NCBI GenBank assembly: GCA_003021725.1
Contig: PXRA01000007.1
Coordinates: 51,904-115,903 of the forward strand
Reading direction: 5' to 3'
DNA length: 64,000 bases
Origin: Halobacteriales archaeon QH_8_64_26
Lineage (GTDB): Archaea > Halobacteriota > Halobacteria > Halobacteriales > Halococcaceae
The translations under genes were made by a program, and so were the position numbers. Positions 49,614 through 57,930 of this stretch are shown one piece after another. The number at the start of each line of letters is the position of its first letter. Within the stretch, counting starts at the first letter, position 1. The notes under the pieces were generated by a model that did not search any database, was not told the DNA's origin, and was given only the letters and a program-made list of their open reading frames with translations.

Positions 49614-51323
49614 TTACTCCGAGCGCAACTGGCTCGCCGTGCGCACCCGGACGCTGGTCGGCTGTTTGACGAACGACCCCTCCTTACGGGCGATCACCTG
49701 CTCGACGCCTCGTTGGGCGGCGATGTCGAGGATCCGCTGGGTCAACTCGCCGTCGAGCACGACCACCATCGGCTCGCTCTCGGCGTTCGCGATCGCGTCG
49801 AAAGCGTCCTCCGCGGAACTGTCGGCGATCGTAGTGAGATCCGCATCGAGCACCCGTACCCGATTGGTATCGACGAGCGCCCGAACGTGTCCATGGAGGC
49901 TCTCGGGTTTCTCAACGGCCTCGGCTTCTTCGGCCGTATCTCTCTCATCCGTTTCGTTCGTCTCGTCTAGCTCGCCGGATTCGACCTGTTGCTCGGCTCG
50001 CTCGGCCGGCTCAGTTCGCTCCGGGGTGGCTCCCGCCCCTTCCGCCTCTGCCGCCGCTTCGGTCGTCCCCGCTCCGAGCGTTTCGGTCGTCTCGGGTCGG
50101 TCGGGTTCGTCCGGGACCGCTGCTTCCGTCGAACCGGTCGTCCGTTCGGTAACGGTCGATCGGTTGGCGTCGGCGGCCGCCGATCCGACGGCGGTCCCCG
50201 CTTCGATCGTTTCGGTAGCTCCGGTGGTCCCCTCGGCTCTTCCCGCCTCGGGGACCGAGTCGGAACGGTTGATCGCAGTCCGCAACTCGCCGACGGACTC
50301 CGGCTCCGATTGGGCGGCCGACGGGGTGCCCATCGCGGTGTCGGTCGGAGACGAGTTCGTCTCGCCCGTCCCGCCGTCGACGCCGGTGATCTCCGAGGGC
50401 GAGATGGCCCTCGAATCGATACCGGCGTCGGGCGATCCTTCACCGTCGGTTCCCGCTTCCGCCTCCGGGGTGGACCCGGGATCGCCGTCGGTAGCGGCGA
50501 GCGCTTCCCGCGGACTGCTCGCGTCGGCGACCTCGGAGTACGGGACTTTCTCGCGCAGCGCGGCGAGGGCCTCGCGGCGGGTGAGGTCCTCGACCGACCG
50601 ACCGGAGGGTGCCATCGTCACGTGATCGATCTCACCTACCTGTCCGAGTTCCTTGAGGATGAGATCGCCCCCTCGATCGCCGTCGAGAAACGCCGTCGTT
50701 GTGCGTCCGACCGTGAGATCGGCAACGGCCTCCGGAACGTTCGTCCCCTCGACGGCGATGGCGTTTTTGATGCCGTAGCGAAGCAGCGTGAGTACGTCCG
50801 CCCGGCCCTCGACGACTATGACGGCGCCGCTCTCGGGGACGCTCGGACCCGCGGGGAGACCCTCGTACTCGGTGATGTCCTCGACCCGGACGCTCTCACG
50901 CACTTCATCGATCAACTCCCGTGTGCTGAGCACCGACTCGTCGAACTCGCCCAGGAGGTCCTTCGCGCGCTCGACGACCTCGCGGCGTTTCGCGGCCCGG
51001 ACGTCCTCGACCCGAGCGATCGCGACGTTCGCTCGACAGGGCCCAACCCGGTCGATCGTCTCCAAGGCCGCTGCTAAAATGGCTGTCTCGATGCGATCGA
51101 GGCTGGTAGCGATCGAGACCTGACCGAACGATTGGCCGTTCTCCGAGTCGATCTCGACGTTGATGCGCCCGACCTTCGACGCCCGCTGGAGGCTCCTGAG
51201 ATCTAACTCCTCCCCTAAGAGTCCCTCGGTCTGGCCGAAGATCGCGCCGACGACGTCGCTTCGCTCGACCACTCCGTCGGCGACGATGTCCGCGTGAACG
51301 AGATATTTGGCTGTGTCGTCCAT
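49614..51323 (-). CDS. dnaG: Archaeal DnaG primase-like protein
   Basis: A 569-residue Toprim protein. In archaea, DnaG is linked to the exosome (RNA degradation) and has limited primase activity. The N-terminal region (about 1-150) contains TAKYLVHADIVADGVVERSDVVGAIFGQTEGLLG, read in parts. The Toprim core is GAVIVVEGRADVLTLLRYGI (Glu172) and AFLDGDRGGDLILKEL (Asp214, Asp216, Asp220). About 285-480 is an extraordinarily long Thr/Glu/Ser/Ala-rich linker. The archaeal C-terminal domain returns at LHGHVRALVDTNRVRVLD and ends VRVRTASQLRSE. The ATG at 51323 (MDDTAKYLVHA) is fixed by the family. Confidence 0.95.
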   Translation of the reverse strand: MDDTAKYLVHADIVADGVVERSDVVGAIFGQTEGLLGEELDLRSLQRASKVGRINVEIDSENGQSFGQVSIATSLDRIETAILAAALETIDRVGPCRANVAIARVEDVRAAKRREVVERAKDLLGEFDESVLSTRELIDEVRESVRVEDITEYEGLPAGPSVPESGAVIVVEGRADVLTLLRYGIKNAIAVEGTNVPEAVADLTVGRTTTAFLDGDRGGDLILKELGQVGEIDHVTMAPSGRSVEDLTRREALAALREKVPYSEVADASSPREALAATDGDPGSTPEAEAGTDGEGSPDAGIDSRAISPSEITGVDGGTGETNSSPTDTAMGTPSAAQSEPESVGELRTAINRSDSVPEAGRAEGTTGATETIEAGTAVGSAAADANRSTVTERTTGSTEAAVPDEPDRPETTETLGAGTTEAAAEAEGAGATPERTEPAERAEQQVESGELDETNETDERDTAEEAEAVEKPESLHGHVRALVDTNRVRVLDADLTTIADSSAEDAFDAIANAESEPMVVVLDGELTQRILDIAAQRGVEQVIARKEGSFVKQPTSVRVRTASQLRSE

Positions 51324-51332
51324 TGATGAACT

Positions 51333-51347
51333 GCCCCGGTGTGGGGC
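51333..51347 (-). promoter_or_regulatory. Short GC hairpin in the dnaG leader
   Basis: GCCCC (51333-51337) and GGGGC (51343-51347) can pair around a 5-nt loop, ten bases upstream of the dnaG start. A TATATA element at 51392-51397 would give a leader of ~45 nt that contains it. The leader also encodes a run of His codons in frame with dnaG. Regulatory function is speculative. Confidence 0.35.
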
Positions 51348-51583
51348 GTGGTGATGGTGATGCCATGAGTCGGAGTCATGGACACGAAACCTATATACCG
51401 AGCGAGTCAAATACCTGTCGTCTGAAAGGTGTGGGGTAATCGTTCGAAGCGACCGGATGCCGGACCGCTCTCTCGGTAATCGCGCTCCCGGCTCGGCTCC
51501 GCCCCCGCGAGCCTCGCGGTCGATCCCCGACACTCGGCGAGCGGTCCCGGTGGAGTAATGGACTGACTCCGGGAAGGGTGTGT

Positions 51584-51925
51584 ATGGGTATCGACGAACC
51601 CGACATCGATCCGGCGACCTTCCTCGAAGACATCGAGATGCGCGTCGGCGAGATCGTCTCGGTCGAGGCGTTCCCCGAGGCACGCAGGGACCTCTACAAA
51701 CTGGAAGTGGACTTCGGCAGCGATATCCTGCAGTCGGCTGCCGGCTTGACCAACTACGACGAAAAGGAACTGCTCGGCCGCCAAGTCCTCGCGGTCGTGA
51801 ACCTCGGAACCGTCTCCATCGCGGGCTTCGAGAGCCAGTGTCTCGTGACTGGGGTCGATGGCGAGGAAGGCGTCGTCCACCTCGAACCCGAACGCGAGGT
51901 CGAGAACGGCCAGCGGGTGTACTGA
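51584..51925 (+). CDS. tRNA-binding OB-fold protein (EMAP/CsaA-like)
   Basis: A 113-residue protein with one tRNA-binding OB domain like CsaA, Arc1p/EMAPII and the C-terminus of MetRS. EMRVGEIVSVEAFPEARRDLYKLEVDFGSD (read in parts) is the RVGxIxxxExHPxADKLYxLxVDxG signature. QSAAGLTNYDEKELLGRQVLAVVNL and IAGFESQCLVTGV are the following conserved strands. It may assist aminoacylation, tRNA channelling or act as a CsaA-like chaperone. The start ATG 51584 gives MGIDEPDIDPATFLEDIE; another ATG two codons upstream is possible. It is divergent from dnaG. Confidence 0.92.
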   Translation: MGIDEPDIDPATFLEDIEMRVGEIVSVEAFPEARRDLYKLEVDFGSDILQSAAGLTNYDEKELLGRQVLAVVNLGTVSIAGFESQCLVTGVDGEEGVVHLEPEREVENGQRVY

Positions 51926-52061
51926 CCTATCGACCGATCCGCCGACCGGTAGTGTTCTGCCGACCGTCTACTGACTCTCTGATCGAAGATAAATTCCCTT
52001 CGATAGCGAGCTATGGGTGACGAATAGCAATCTTTAGGAGTCGCCATCGGCTAGGATCGGT

Positions 52062-52331
52062 ATGGTTCGCAGGACCGAGGCCTACGGGTGGGCACTCGCC
52101 GTCGGTGTCCTCGTCGTCTTCGCGGTGCCGTGGTTCCTCTGGGGCAGTAGCCAGGTTGCGGTCGGCCTTCCCCTCTGGCTCTGGTGGCATATCGCCTGGA
52201 TGGGGCTGGCGAGCGTGGTGTTCTACGCTTTCGCCCGCCGGGCGTGGGGCATCGGCATCGAAGCCGAGCCCTCGACCGCCTACGGCGAGGCCGGGTCGGG
52301 AGAGGAAGCGAACGTCGGGGGTGAGGCCTGA
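52062..52331 (+). CDS. DUF3311 small membrane protein, symporter partner
   Basis: An 89-residue protein with two transmembrane helices: GWALAVGVLVVFAVPWFLWG (about 9-28), then LPLWLWWHIAWMGLASVVFYAFA (about 36-58). A hydrophilic Glu/Gly tail follows. The pattern is that of DUF3311, typically encoded immediately upstream of sodium:solute symporters. Its TGA overlaps the symporter ATG (TGATG), so translation is coupled. It probably forms a small subunit or assembly factor of the transporter. Confidence 0.88.
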   Translation: MVRRTEAYGWALAVGVLVVFAVPWFLWGSSQVAVGLPLWLWWHIAWMGLASVVFYAFARRAWGIGIEAEPSTAYGEAGSGEEANVGGEA

Positions 52332-53797
52332 TGGCGAACACCGCCCTTCAGCTCGGTATCGTCGGGGGCTATCTGTTAGTGGCGCTGACCATCGGACTCG
52401 TGGCCTACCGGCTCACCGACAACACCGCCGAGGACTACTACCTCGCCGACCGCACGCTCGGCACCGTAGTCCTGCTGTTTACGACGTTCGCGACACTCTT
52501 ATCGGCCTTTACGTTCTTCGGTGGCCCCAACGTCTCCTACAGCGCCGGTCCCGAGTGGATCCTCGTGATGGGGCTCATGGACGGCGTCCTGTTCGCCGTG
52601 CTCTGGTACGTGCTTGGCTACAAGCAGTGGCTCATCGGCCGCGCGCAGGGCTACGTGACCCTCGGTGAGATGCTCGGCGATCGTTTCGGCTCGCGGGGGT
52701 TGCGAGGGATCGTCGCAGCGATCAGCCTCTTCTGGCTTTTTCCCTACGTCATGCTCCAACAGCAGGGTGCGGGCGTCGCGCTCGCCGGTCTCACGGGGGG
52801 TGCGATCCCCTACTGGGTCGGCGCGGGCACGATCACGCTGTTTATGATCGTTTACGTGGCGATCTCGGGGATGCGCGGGGTCGCCTGGACCGACACGCTC
52901 CAGGGCCTGTTCATGTTGGTTCTGATCTGGGGCGCGGCCGCGTGGGTGCTCGCGGTCGTCGGCGGCCCGAGCGCGGCGACCCGGCAGCTCTTGAGTACTG
53001 ATCCGGGCTTCCTCACGCTCGGCGGGGGCCTCTATACTCCCCAGTACGTCCTCTCGACGGCGATCTCCATTGCGTTCGGCGTAGCGATGTTCCCCCAGAT
53101 CAACCAGCGCTTCTTCGTCGCCCGTTCGAAGGAAGTCCTCCAACGGACCTTTGCGCTCTGGCCGGTGCTCGTGCTCTTGTTGTTCGTCCCGGCTTTCATG
53201 CTCGGGACGTGGGCACGCGGGCTCGACGTCTCGGTTCCGGAGGGCGGGAACGTGGTCCCGGCGTTGCTCACCGCCTACACACCCGGCTGGTTCGCCGCGC
53301 TCGTGATCGCCGGGGCGATGGCCGCGATGATGTCTTCCTCCGACTCGATGCTGCTGTCGGGCTCGTCGTACTTCACCCGCGACCTCTATCGACCCTTCGT
53401 AGATAGCGAGGGTCGCCGTGAGGACCTCCTGGCGCGGGTCGGGGTGGCGGCCTTCGCGACGCTATCGTTCGTCGCGAGCCTCTTTCGGCCGGGGACGCTG
53501 ATCGAGATCGGCGATACCGCTTTCGGGGGCTTTGCCCAGCTCGCGCTGCCGGTCCTCGTCGCCCTCTACTGGTCGGGAACCACCAGGGACGGAATGTTCG
53601 CCGGAATCCTCGGCAGCCAAGCGTTCTACCTCGCGAGTGTGTTCACCCCTTGGGTGCCGAGTGCATATGGGGGGTGGAGCGCCTCGGTAGTGGGTATGCT
53701 TCTCGGGCTCGTGCTCACGATCGGCGTCTCGGCACTCACCGCGCCCGCGACCGAGGAGGATCGGCAGGTGTACTCCGAAGGGCTGCGCGCGGACTGA
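52331..53797 (+). CDS. Sodium:solute symporter family transporter
   Basis: A 488-residue LeuT-fold SSS transporter with 13 expected helices. ALTIGLVAYRLTDNTAEDYYLADRTLG in two parts is the first helix and loop. TTFATLLSAFTFFGGPNVSY contains the unwound substrate/sodium region. AMAAMMSSSDSMLLSGSSYFTRDLY is the conserved SSxDS Na2 signature. It is the second SSS transporter of the window, only distantly similar to 23567-25162 and preceded by a different small partner. No catabolic gene is linked, so the substrate is open; panthothenate/proline/short-acid branches are all possible. Confidence 0.93.
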   Translation: MANTALQLGIVGGYLLVALTIGLVAYRLTDNTAEDYYLADRTLGTVVLLFTTFATLLSAFTFFGGPNVSYSAGPEWILVMGLMDGVLFAVLWYVLGYKQWLIGRAQGYVTLGEMLGDRFGSRGLRGIVAAISLFWLFPYVMLQQQGAGVALAGLTGGAIPYWVGAGTITLFMIVYVAISGMRGVAWTDTLQGLFMLVLIWGAAAWVLAVVGGPSAATRQLLSTDPGFLTLGGGLYTPQYVLSTAISIAFGVAMFPQINQRFFVARSKEVLQRTFALWPVLVLLLFVPAFMLGTWARGLDVSVPEGGNVVPALLTAYTPGWFAALVIAGAMAAMMSSSDSMLLSGSSYFTRDLYRPFVDSEGRREDLLARVGVAAFATLSFVASLFRPGTLIEIGDTAFGGFAQLALPVLVALYWSGTTRDGMFAGILGSQAFYLASVFTPWVPSAYGGWSASVVGMLLGLVLTIGVSALTAPATEEDRQVYSEGLRAD

Positions 53798-53901
53798 CCG
53801 CCATCGAGTTCGAGGATCGCCCTCGTAATCCCTGTTCAGTCGAGGACCCGTGACTCACGGATCGACCGATCGTTTAACACCGTCTCGTGCTACTTCCGAG
53901 T

Positions 53902-54948
53902 ATGCAGACACATCTCGTTCCGGTCGGGTTCGACTACGACCGGCTCATCGCCCCCTTGGTGCGCGAGCGATTGAGCGTCGATCGCGTCGTCTTGCTCCAG
54001 GGCGCGGTCGGCAGCGAAGCGAACGTCGAACACTCCCGGACCCTCGCCCGAAAACTCGAAAACGACTTCGAGAACCTGCTGGGGGCCCAAACCGAACGCT
54101 TCGTTATCGAGGACGTGTACGACTACGACGCGGCCTTCGAAGGAGCCTATGATCTCATCAACGCCGAGCTGGACGCCGGCAACGAGATCTGGGTTAACAT
54201 CAGCGCCATGCCCCGCACGGTAAGCTTCGCCTTCGCGACCGCGGCCCACTCGGTCGCGGTCGAACGCGAGACCGAGCGCGATAGCATTCACACCTACTAC
54301 ACCGTCCCGGAGAAGTACTTAGAGACCGAACTCGCCGCGGAACTCCGGCGCGGAACGGAGCTGCTCGCCGAAATCGAGGGAAAAATCGATGACGCGGATC
54401 TATCCGAGCGAACCGCCGAGCGCGTCCACGGCGCCCGGGAGCTACTCGGCGAGTTCGACGAGCGGGGCACGACCAGCGGCGCGAAAAGCGTCGACGGCAG
54501 TCACATCGTCGAGTTCCCGGTCGCCTCCTTCTCCTCGGTCAAGCCCTTCGAGGAGCTGATCCTCTTCAAACTCGGCGATGACGGATTCTTCGAGAGCGTC
54601 TCGGAGCTCGCCCAGGCTCTCGCCACGGAACTGGGCGAGGAGTACACCGATAGTTTCCGCTCGAAGGTCATCTACAACGTCGATCGACTCGGACCCGGCG
54701 GGAAGGGCTACATCGAACAGGACGAACAGGGCAAGTCCTACCGGACGGAACTGTCACGCATCGGCGAACTGTGGGTGCGGGCCCACGCCGACGAGAGCAG
54801 CGACGGCGAGGAAGCGACCGAGGGTAAGGGCTCGAACCGAGACGGAAACGACAACCCGGAGGAAAGCGGTGCCGACGGAGACAAGCGCGATACCGAACTG
54901 AGGCCACCCGAGCGGGACGGCAGCGAGGAACGGGCTCCGAAGTGGTAG
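53902..54948 (+). CDS. CARF-like/DUF6293 HTH transcriptional regulator
   Basis: A 348-residue protein resembling what I recall as the HFX_2341/DUF6293 regulators. The N-terminal ~150 residues are a Rossmann-like domain similar to CARF domains of Csa3 proteins: MQTHLVPVGFDYDRLIAPLV, RVVLLQGAVGSEAN, and NEIWVNISAMPRTVSFAFATAA, a ligand-loop-like stretch. A helical linker follows, then a winged-helix region (about 220-300; PFEELILFKLGDDGFFESVSELAQALA read in parts). An acidic disordered tail ends the protein. CARF domains bind cyclic oligonucleotides in CRISPR systems, but no cas genes or array are present here. The ATG at 53902 is favoured over one five codons upstream. Confidence 0.75.
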   Translation: MQTHLVPVGFDYDRLIAPLVRERLSVDRVVLLQGAVGSEANVEHSRTLARKLENDFENLLGAQTERFVIEDVYDYDAAFEGAYDLINAELDAGNEIWVNISAMPRTVSFAFATAAHSVAVERETERDSIHTYYTVPEKYLETELAAELRRGTELLAEIEGKIDDADLSERTAERVHGARELLGEFDERGTTSGAKSVDGSHIVEFPVASFSSVKPFEELILFKLGDDGFFESVSELAQALATELGEEYTDSFRSKVIYNVDRLGPGGKGYIEQDEQGKSYRTELSRIGELWVRAHADESSDGEEATEGKGSNRDGNDNPEESGADGDKRDTELRPPERDGSEERAPKW

Positions 54949-55042
54949 CCCTCCGCCGGATAGAATCGTTCCCTGACCCCGGCTATAATCGAGAGTCAGG
55001 TGGCGATACGGGCATGCCTCCCGGTATGCGATACCATCGCTC

Positions 55043-56158
55043 CTACCGCTCGGTCGTTACACGACCCTCGCCCGGATCGGGGGGACCAGGGCTTCGGCGC
55101 GTCGCATGCTCGCCTTCGGCCGTAACTTCGCGGACGATCACGTCGGTGGTATCGACCTTTTCGGATAGCAGTACCTCGCGGCGGACCTGCCATTCGGTTC
55201 GGTCCTCACGTTCGAGGATCGAGATCGCCCTCCGGAGGGCGTTCTCGTGGCGATTGACGTCGCTGAAGGTGGCGATCAGTCCGTAGGTCTGTTCGAGTTC
55301 ATCGACGTAGCCCAACCGCCGCGCGGAGACGTACAGCGCGGGGGTGCCGAGCACCGCGGCCTCGGTCGCCATCGTCGGGCTCTCACCGATGAAGACGTCC
55401 GCGTAGTACAACAGGTGATGTACCCAGTGGGGAGGCACCGACACCTGGCGATCGTCGATGGCCGCCGGAAGCGAGCCCTCGGCGGTGATGAGCACGCGTG
55501 CGCCGGTCGCTTCGAGGCGGGCCACGGCGTTTCCGATGTCCTCGATCCCGCTCCCGGTGGCTCCGACGTCGTGGGCGGCGTTCCAGGCGACCAGGCGCAA
55601 CACGACGAGTCGCTGTATCGGGGTCCCGTCCTCGTCGGTCTCGATCCCGATCTCCTCGAGTATCGAGGGGTCCGGCGCGAAGCGATCGGGGTGGATATAG
55701 GCGAGCTCGTGATAGCCCGGATACCGAACGTGATGGCCGCTCGCCTCTCCCCGGTAGCTCTCGGGCGTACAGACCCGGTGAGCGAGGGGAAAGGCAAGCG
55801 CGTTGCTGAGGGTCGCGTCCTCGGTATCGTAGAAGACCACGCTGCGTGCACCGACCGCCCGGGCGACGTGGGCGGCAGCGACCCCGCCGATCGCGGTGAT
55901 CACGTCGGGCTCGAATCGACGCATCCGTGCCAGCAACCGAGCCTCGTAGGTGGCCTGGGTCACCGCGAGGGAAGGTAACGAATCGGCCGTGCCGGCAAGC
56001 ATCTCGTAGGGCAGCTCGTAGGCCTCGAGCAGGTCGGCGACGATCTCCGCGCGCCGTGCGAAGATCCGGACGTCGTGGCCGGCCGCTGCAAGCCCGCCGA
56101 TCGCGTTCCGGAAGAAATGTACGTGGGCCGGATGCTGGATCGTGACGGCGACGTTCAT
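55043..56158 (-). CDS. DUF354 family GT-B glycosyltransferase-like protein
   Basis: A 371-residue protein related to UDP-GlcNAc 2-epimerases and glycosyltransferases of the DUF354 family. The N-terminal half begins MNVAVTIQHPAHVHFFRNAI with GHDVRIFAR, and DVITAIGGVAAAHVARAVGARSVVFYDTEDAT follows in parts. The C-terminal half has LLYYADVFIGESPTMATEAAVLGTPALYVSARRLGYV, a typical donor-binding end with E-x7-E spacing. The substrate is unknown; DUF354 genes are often near surface-polysaccharide loci, but none is here. The start is the ATG at 56158; an ATG six codons upstream also exists. No membrane segment. Confidence 0.85.
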   Translation of the reverse strand: MNVAVTIQHPAHVHFFRNAIGGLAAAGHDVRIFARRAEIVADLLEAYELPYEMLAGTADSLPSLAVTQATYEARLLARMRRFEPDVITAIGGVAAAHVARAVGARSVVFYDTEDATLSNALAFPLAHRVCTPESYRGEASGHHVRYPGYHELAYIHPDRFAPDPSILEEIGIETDEDGTPIQRLVVLRLVAWNAAHDVGATGSGIEDIGNAVARLEATGARVLITAEGSLPAAIDDRQVSVPPHWVHHLLYYADVFIGESPTMATEAAVLGTPALYVSARRLGYVDELEQTYGLIATFSDVNRHENALRRAISILEREDRTEWQVRREVLLSEKVDTTDVIVREVTAEGEHATRRSPGPPDPGEGRVTTER

Positions 56159-56278
56159 GGACGGTCCGGAGATCACCCACGTATTTAGGTTCGCAGATGT
56201 CGATCCGAGCGACCGACGGAGACGATCACGATCGATAGAATGGCCTCGGCGAGTCCGTAGGAGTTCGCTCGCTGCTCG

Positions 56279-57004
56279 CTACTCGCTACTCGCGCTTCGA
56301 GCGCGGAGCTTTTCGATTCGCGTCGCGAGCGCGAGGACGGTCGCGGCGAGCGTGAGGACTACTGCACCCGCTGCGGCGATACCGAGCGCACTCGCCCCGC
56401 CCCAGAGTATCGCGTCGTCGGCGACCGGGATCGCAGTGTGATGGGGATCGCCGAGAACCGGGACGAAGTAATCGAGCACGAGATCGACCGTATACCACGC
56501 GAGCGCGAGGACGATCGCCCACACTCGGAAGTCACTGTAGCGATGGATTAGAAACGCCTGGACGACCATCGCGAGGTGGCTCCAAAACAGGAAGTTGTAC
56601 ATCGCCGGGTGGAGATACGAAAAGCCCTCGTCGAACGCGAGCAGGACGTACGGCGTCCAGGCACCGAGCTTGATACACCCGAAGAAAGCCAGTGCATTGA
56701 GCAGTTCGTTCGAACGGCCGAGCTTCCAGGCCGCGAGGCTCGATGCGATAAACAGCGTCGCCAGCGGGCTATCGGGGACGAACGGCCAGAGCACGATCGG
56801 TTCACTGGCGAACTGAAAGCGGTAGTACCAGAAGCCAAAGAGCGTGCCGAGAAGGTTGATACCGACGATAGTCCACGCGAGCCCCAAACCGATGTTTTCG
56901 AGCCACGCCGGTAGGGGGGAGACGTATCGGGGCAGGTCCTCGCGGTCGGGGACCGGCCCGCCGACCGCCCGAAGCGAATCGCGAACACCGGTCCCCGAGG
57001 CCAT
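56279..57004 (-). CDS. DUF1405 family membrane protein
   Basis: A 241-residue membrane protein with about six helices. WLENIGLGLAWTIVGINLLGTLFGFWYY is the first; others lie around 65-85, 100-120, 130-150, 155-175 and 200-230. FGFWYYRFQF, LWPFVPDSPLATLF, GCIKLGAWTPYVL, NFLFWSHLAMVVQAF and YTVDLVLDYF match what I recall of DUF1405 (YpjA-like) proteins of Bacillus and archaea. Function unknown. The ATG at 57004 (MASGTGVRDSL) is chosen over an upstream ATG at 57031, which gives a nonsimilar extension. Confidence 0.85.
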   Translation of the reverse strand: MASGTGVRDSLRAVGGPVPDREDLPRYVSPLPAWLENIGLGLAWTIVGINLLGTLFGFWYYRFQFASEPIVLWPFVPDSPLATLFIASSLAAWKLGRSNELLNALAFFGCIKLGAWTPYVLLAFDEGFSYLHPAMYNFLFWSHLAMVVQAFLIHRYSDFRVWAIVLALAWYTVDLVLDYFVPVLGDPHHTAIPVADDAILWGGASALGIAAAGAVVLTLAATVLALATRIEKLRARSASSE

Positions 57005-57100
57005 CAACTCGAATCGAGCGGAGACGGGCAAAACCCTGGCGGTCGTCCGAACGGAATCGAGGAACCACGCCCGGTCGTCGCGTCCTATCGAGCGGCCCTC

Positions 57101-57820
57101 TCAGGCGTCGAGTCGTGCCGCGAGGTCGAGTACGTCCTCGGCGACGACGTCATAGGCCGATTCGCCCGGCTTCTCGGTTTCGTGGGATCGCTCCGGTCCC
57201 CACTCGGCCGGTCGGTGGACGTAGGCGGTCCCCAGTCCCAATTCCCCGCTCGCGTCGAGGTCCCGCTCGTGGGCGGCGACCATCATCACCTGTTCAGGGT
57301 CGAGATCGAGGAGATCGACCGCGGTCGAGTACGCCTCCTCGTCGGGTTTGTAGTGGCCCGCGAGTTCGGCCGAGAGGATCAGGTCCCAGGGGAGCCGGGC
57401 CCGTTTGGCCATATCGGTGAGCAGGCGTACGTGGCCGTTCGACAGCGGCGCGATCACGTAGTCACACCGGAGCCGTGCGAGCCCGGGGATCGCGTCGGGC
57501 CAGGGATCGAGGCGGTGCCAGACCCGATTGAGGTGGGTTCTCTCCGCTTCGGTGAGGCCCTCGATGTCGAAGCGATCGAGCAGTGTCTCCAGGGAGTCGC
57601 GATGGAGGCTATCGAGGTTCCGCCACGCGATATCGCCCTCCCGAACCCGATCCATCGAGGGCTGGTAGGCCTCGCGCCAGGCATCGGCGAAGGCGGCCCA
57701 GTCGACGTCGAGATCCTTCTCTTCGCTGAGAGCCCGGCCGTCGCGGATCACGCCGCTTCGCCAGTCGACGACCGTCCCGAAGACGTCGAACAACAGCGCG
57801 TCGATCTCGGGGACGGTCAT
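57101..57820 (-). CDS. Type II haloacid dehalogenase-family hydrolase
   Basis: A 239-residue HAD protein of the L-2-haloacid dehalogenase branch. Motif I IDALLFDVFGTVVDWRSGV carries the nucleophile Asp and the FDxxGTxxDW pattern of this branch. VIAPLSNGHVRLLTDMAKRARLPWD is motif II (SNG), and LAGHYKPDEEAYSTAVDLLDL is motif III (KP). MMVAAHERDLDASGELGLGTAYVHRP is the AAH-x-D motif IV typical of dehalogenases. It hydrolyses C-halogen or a related ester bond; the natural substrate in haloarchaea is unknown. It is not in an operon. Confidence 0.92.
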   Translation of the reverse strand: MTVPEIDALLFDVFGTVVDWRSGVIRDGRALSEEKDLDVDWAAFADAWREAYQPSMDRVREGDIAWRNLDSLHRDSLETLLDRFDIEGLTEAERTHLNRVWHRLDPWPDAIPGLARLRCDYVIAPLSNGHVRLLTDMAKRARLPWDLILSAELAGHYKPDEEAYSTAVDLLDLDPEQVMMVAAHERDLDASGELGLGTAYVHRPAEWGPERSHETEKPGESAYDVVAEDVLDLAARLDA

Positions 57821-57930
57821 CGGAACCCACTCCGTTTGAAATCGTCCCGACGAACCTCGATGTCGTAGCCTTCGGTCCAGTACACAATGGGGCCCGGACG
57901 CCCCAGGTGTTGATTCTTCGGTCGCGTCGG

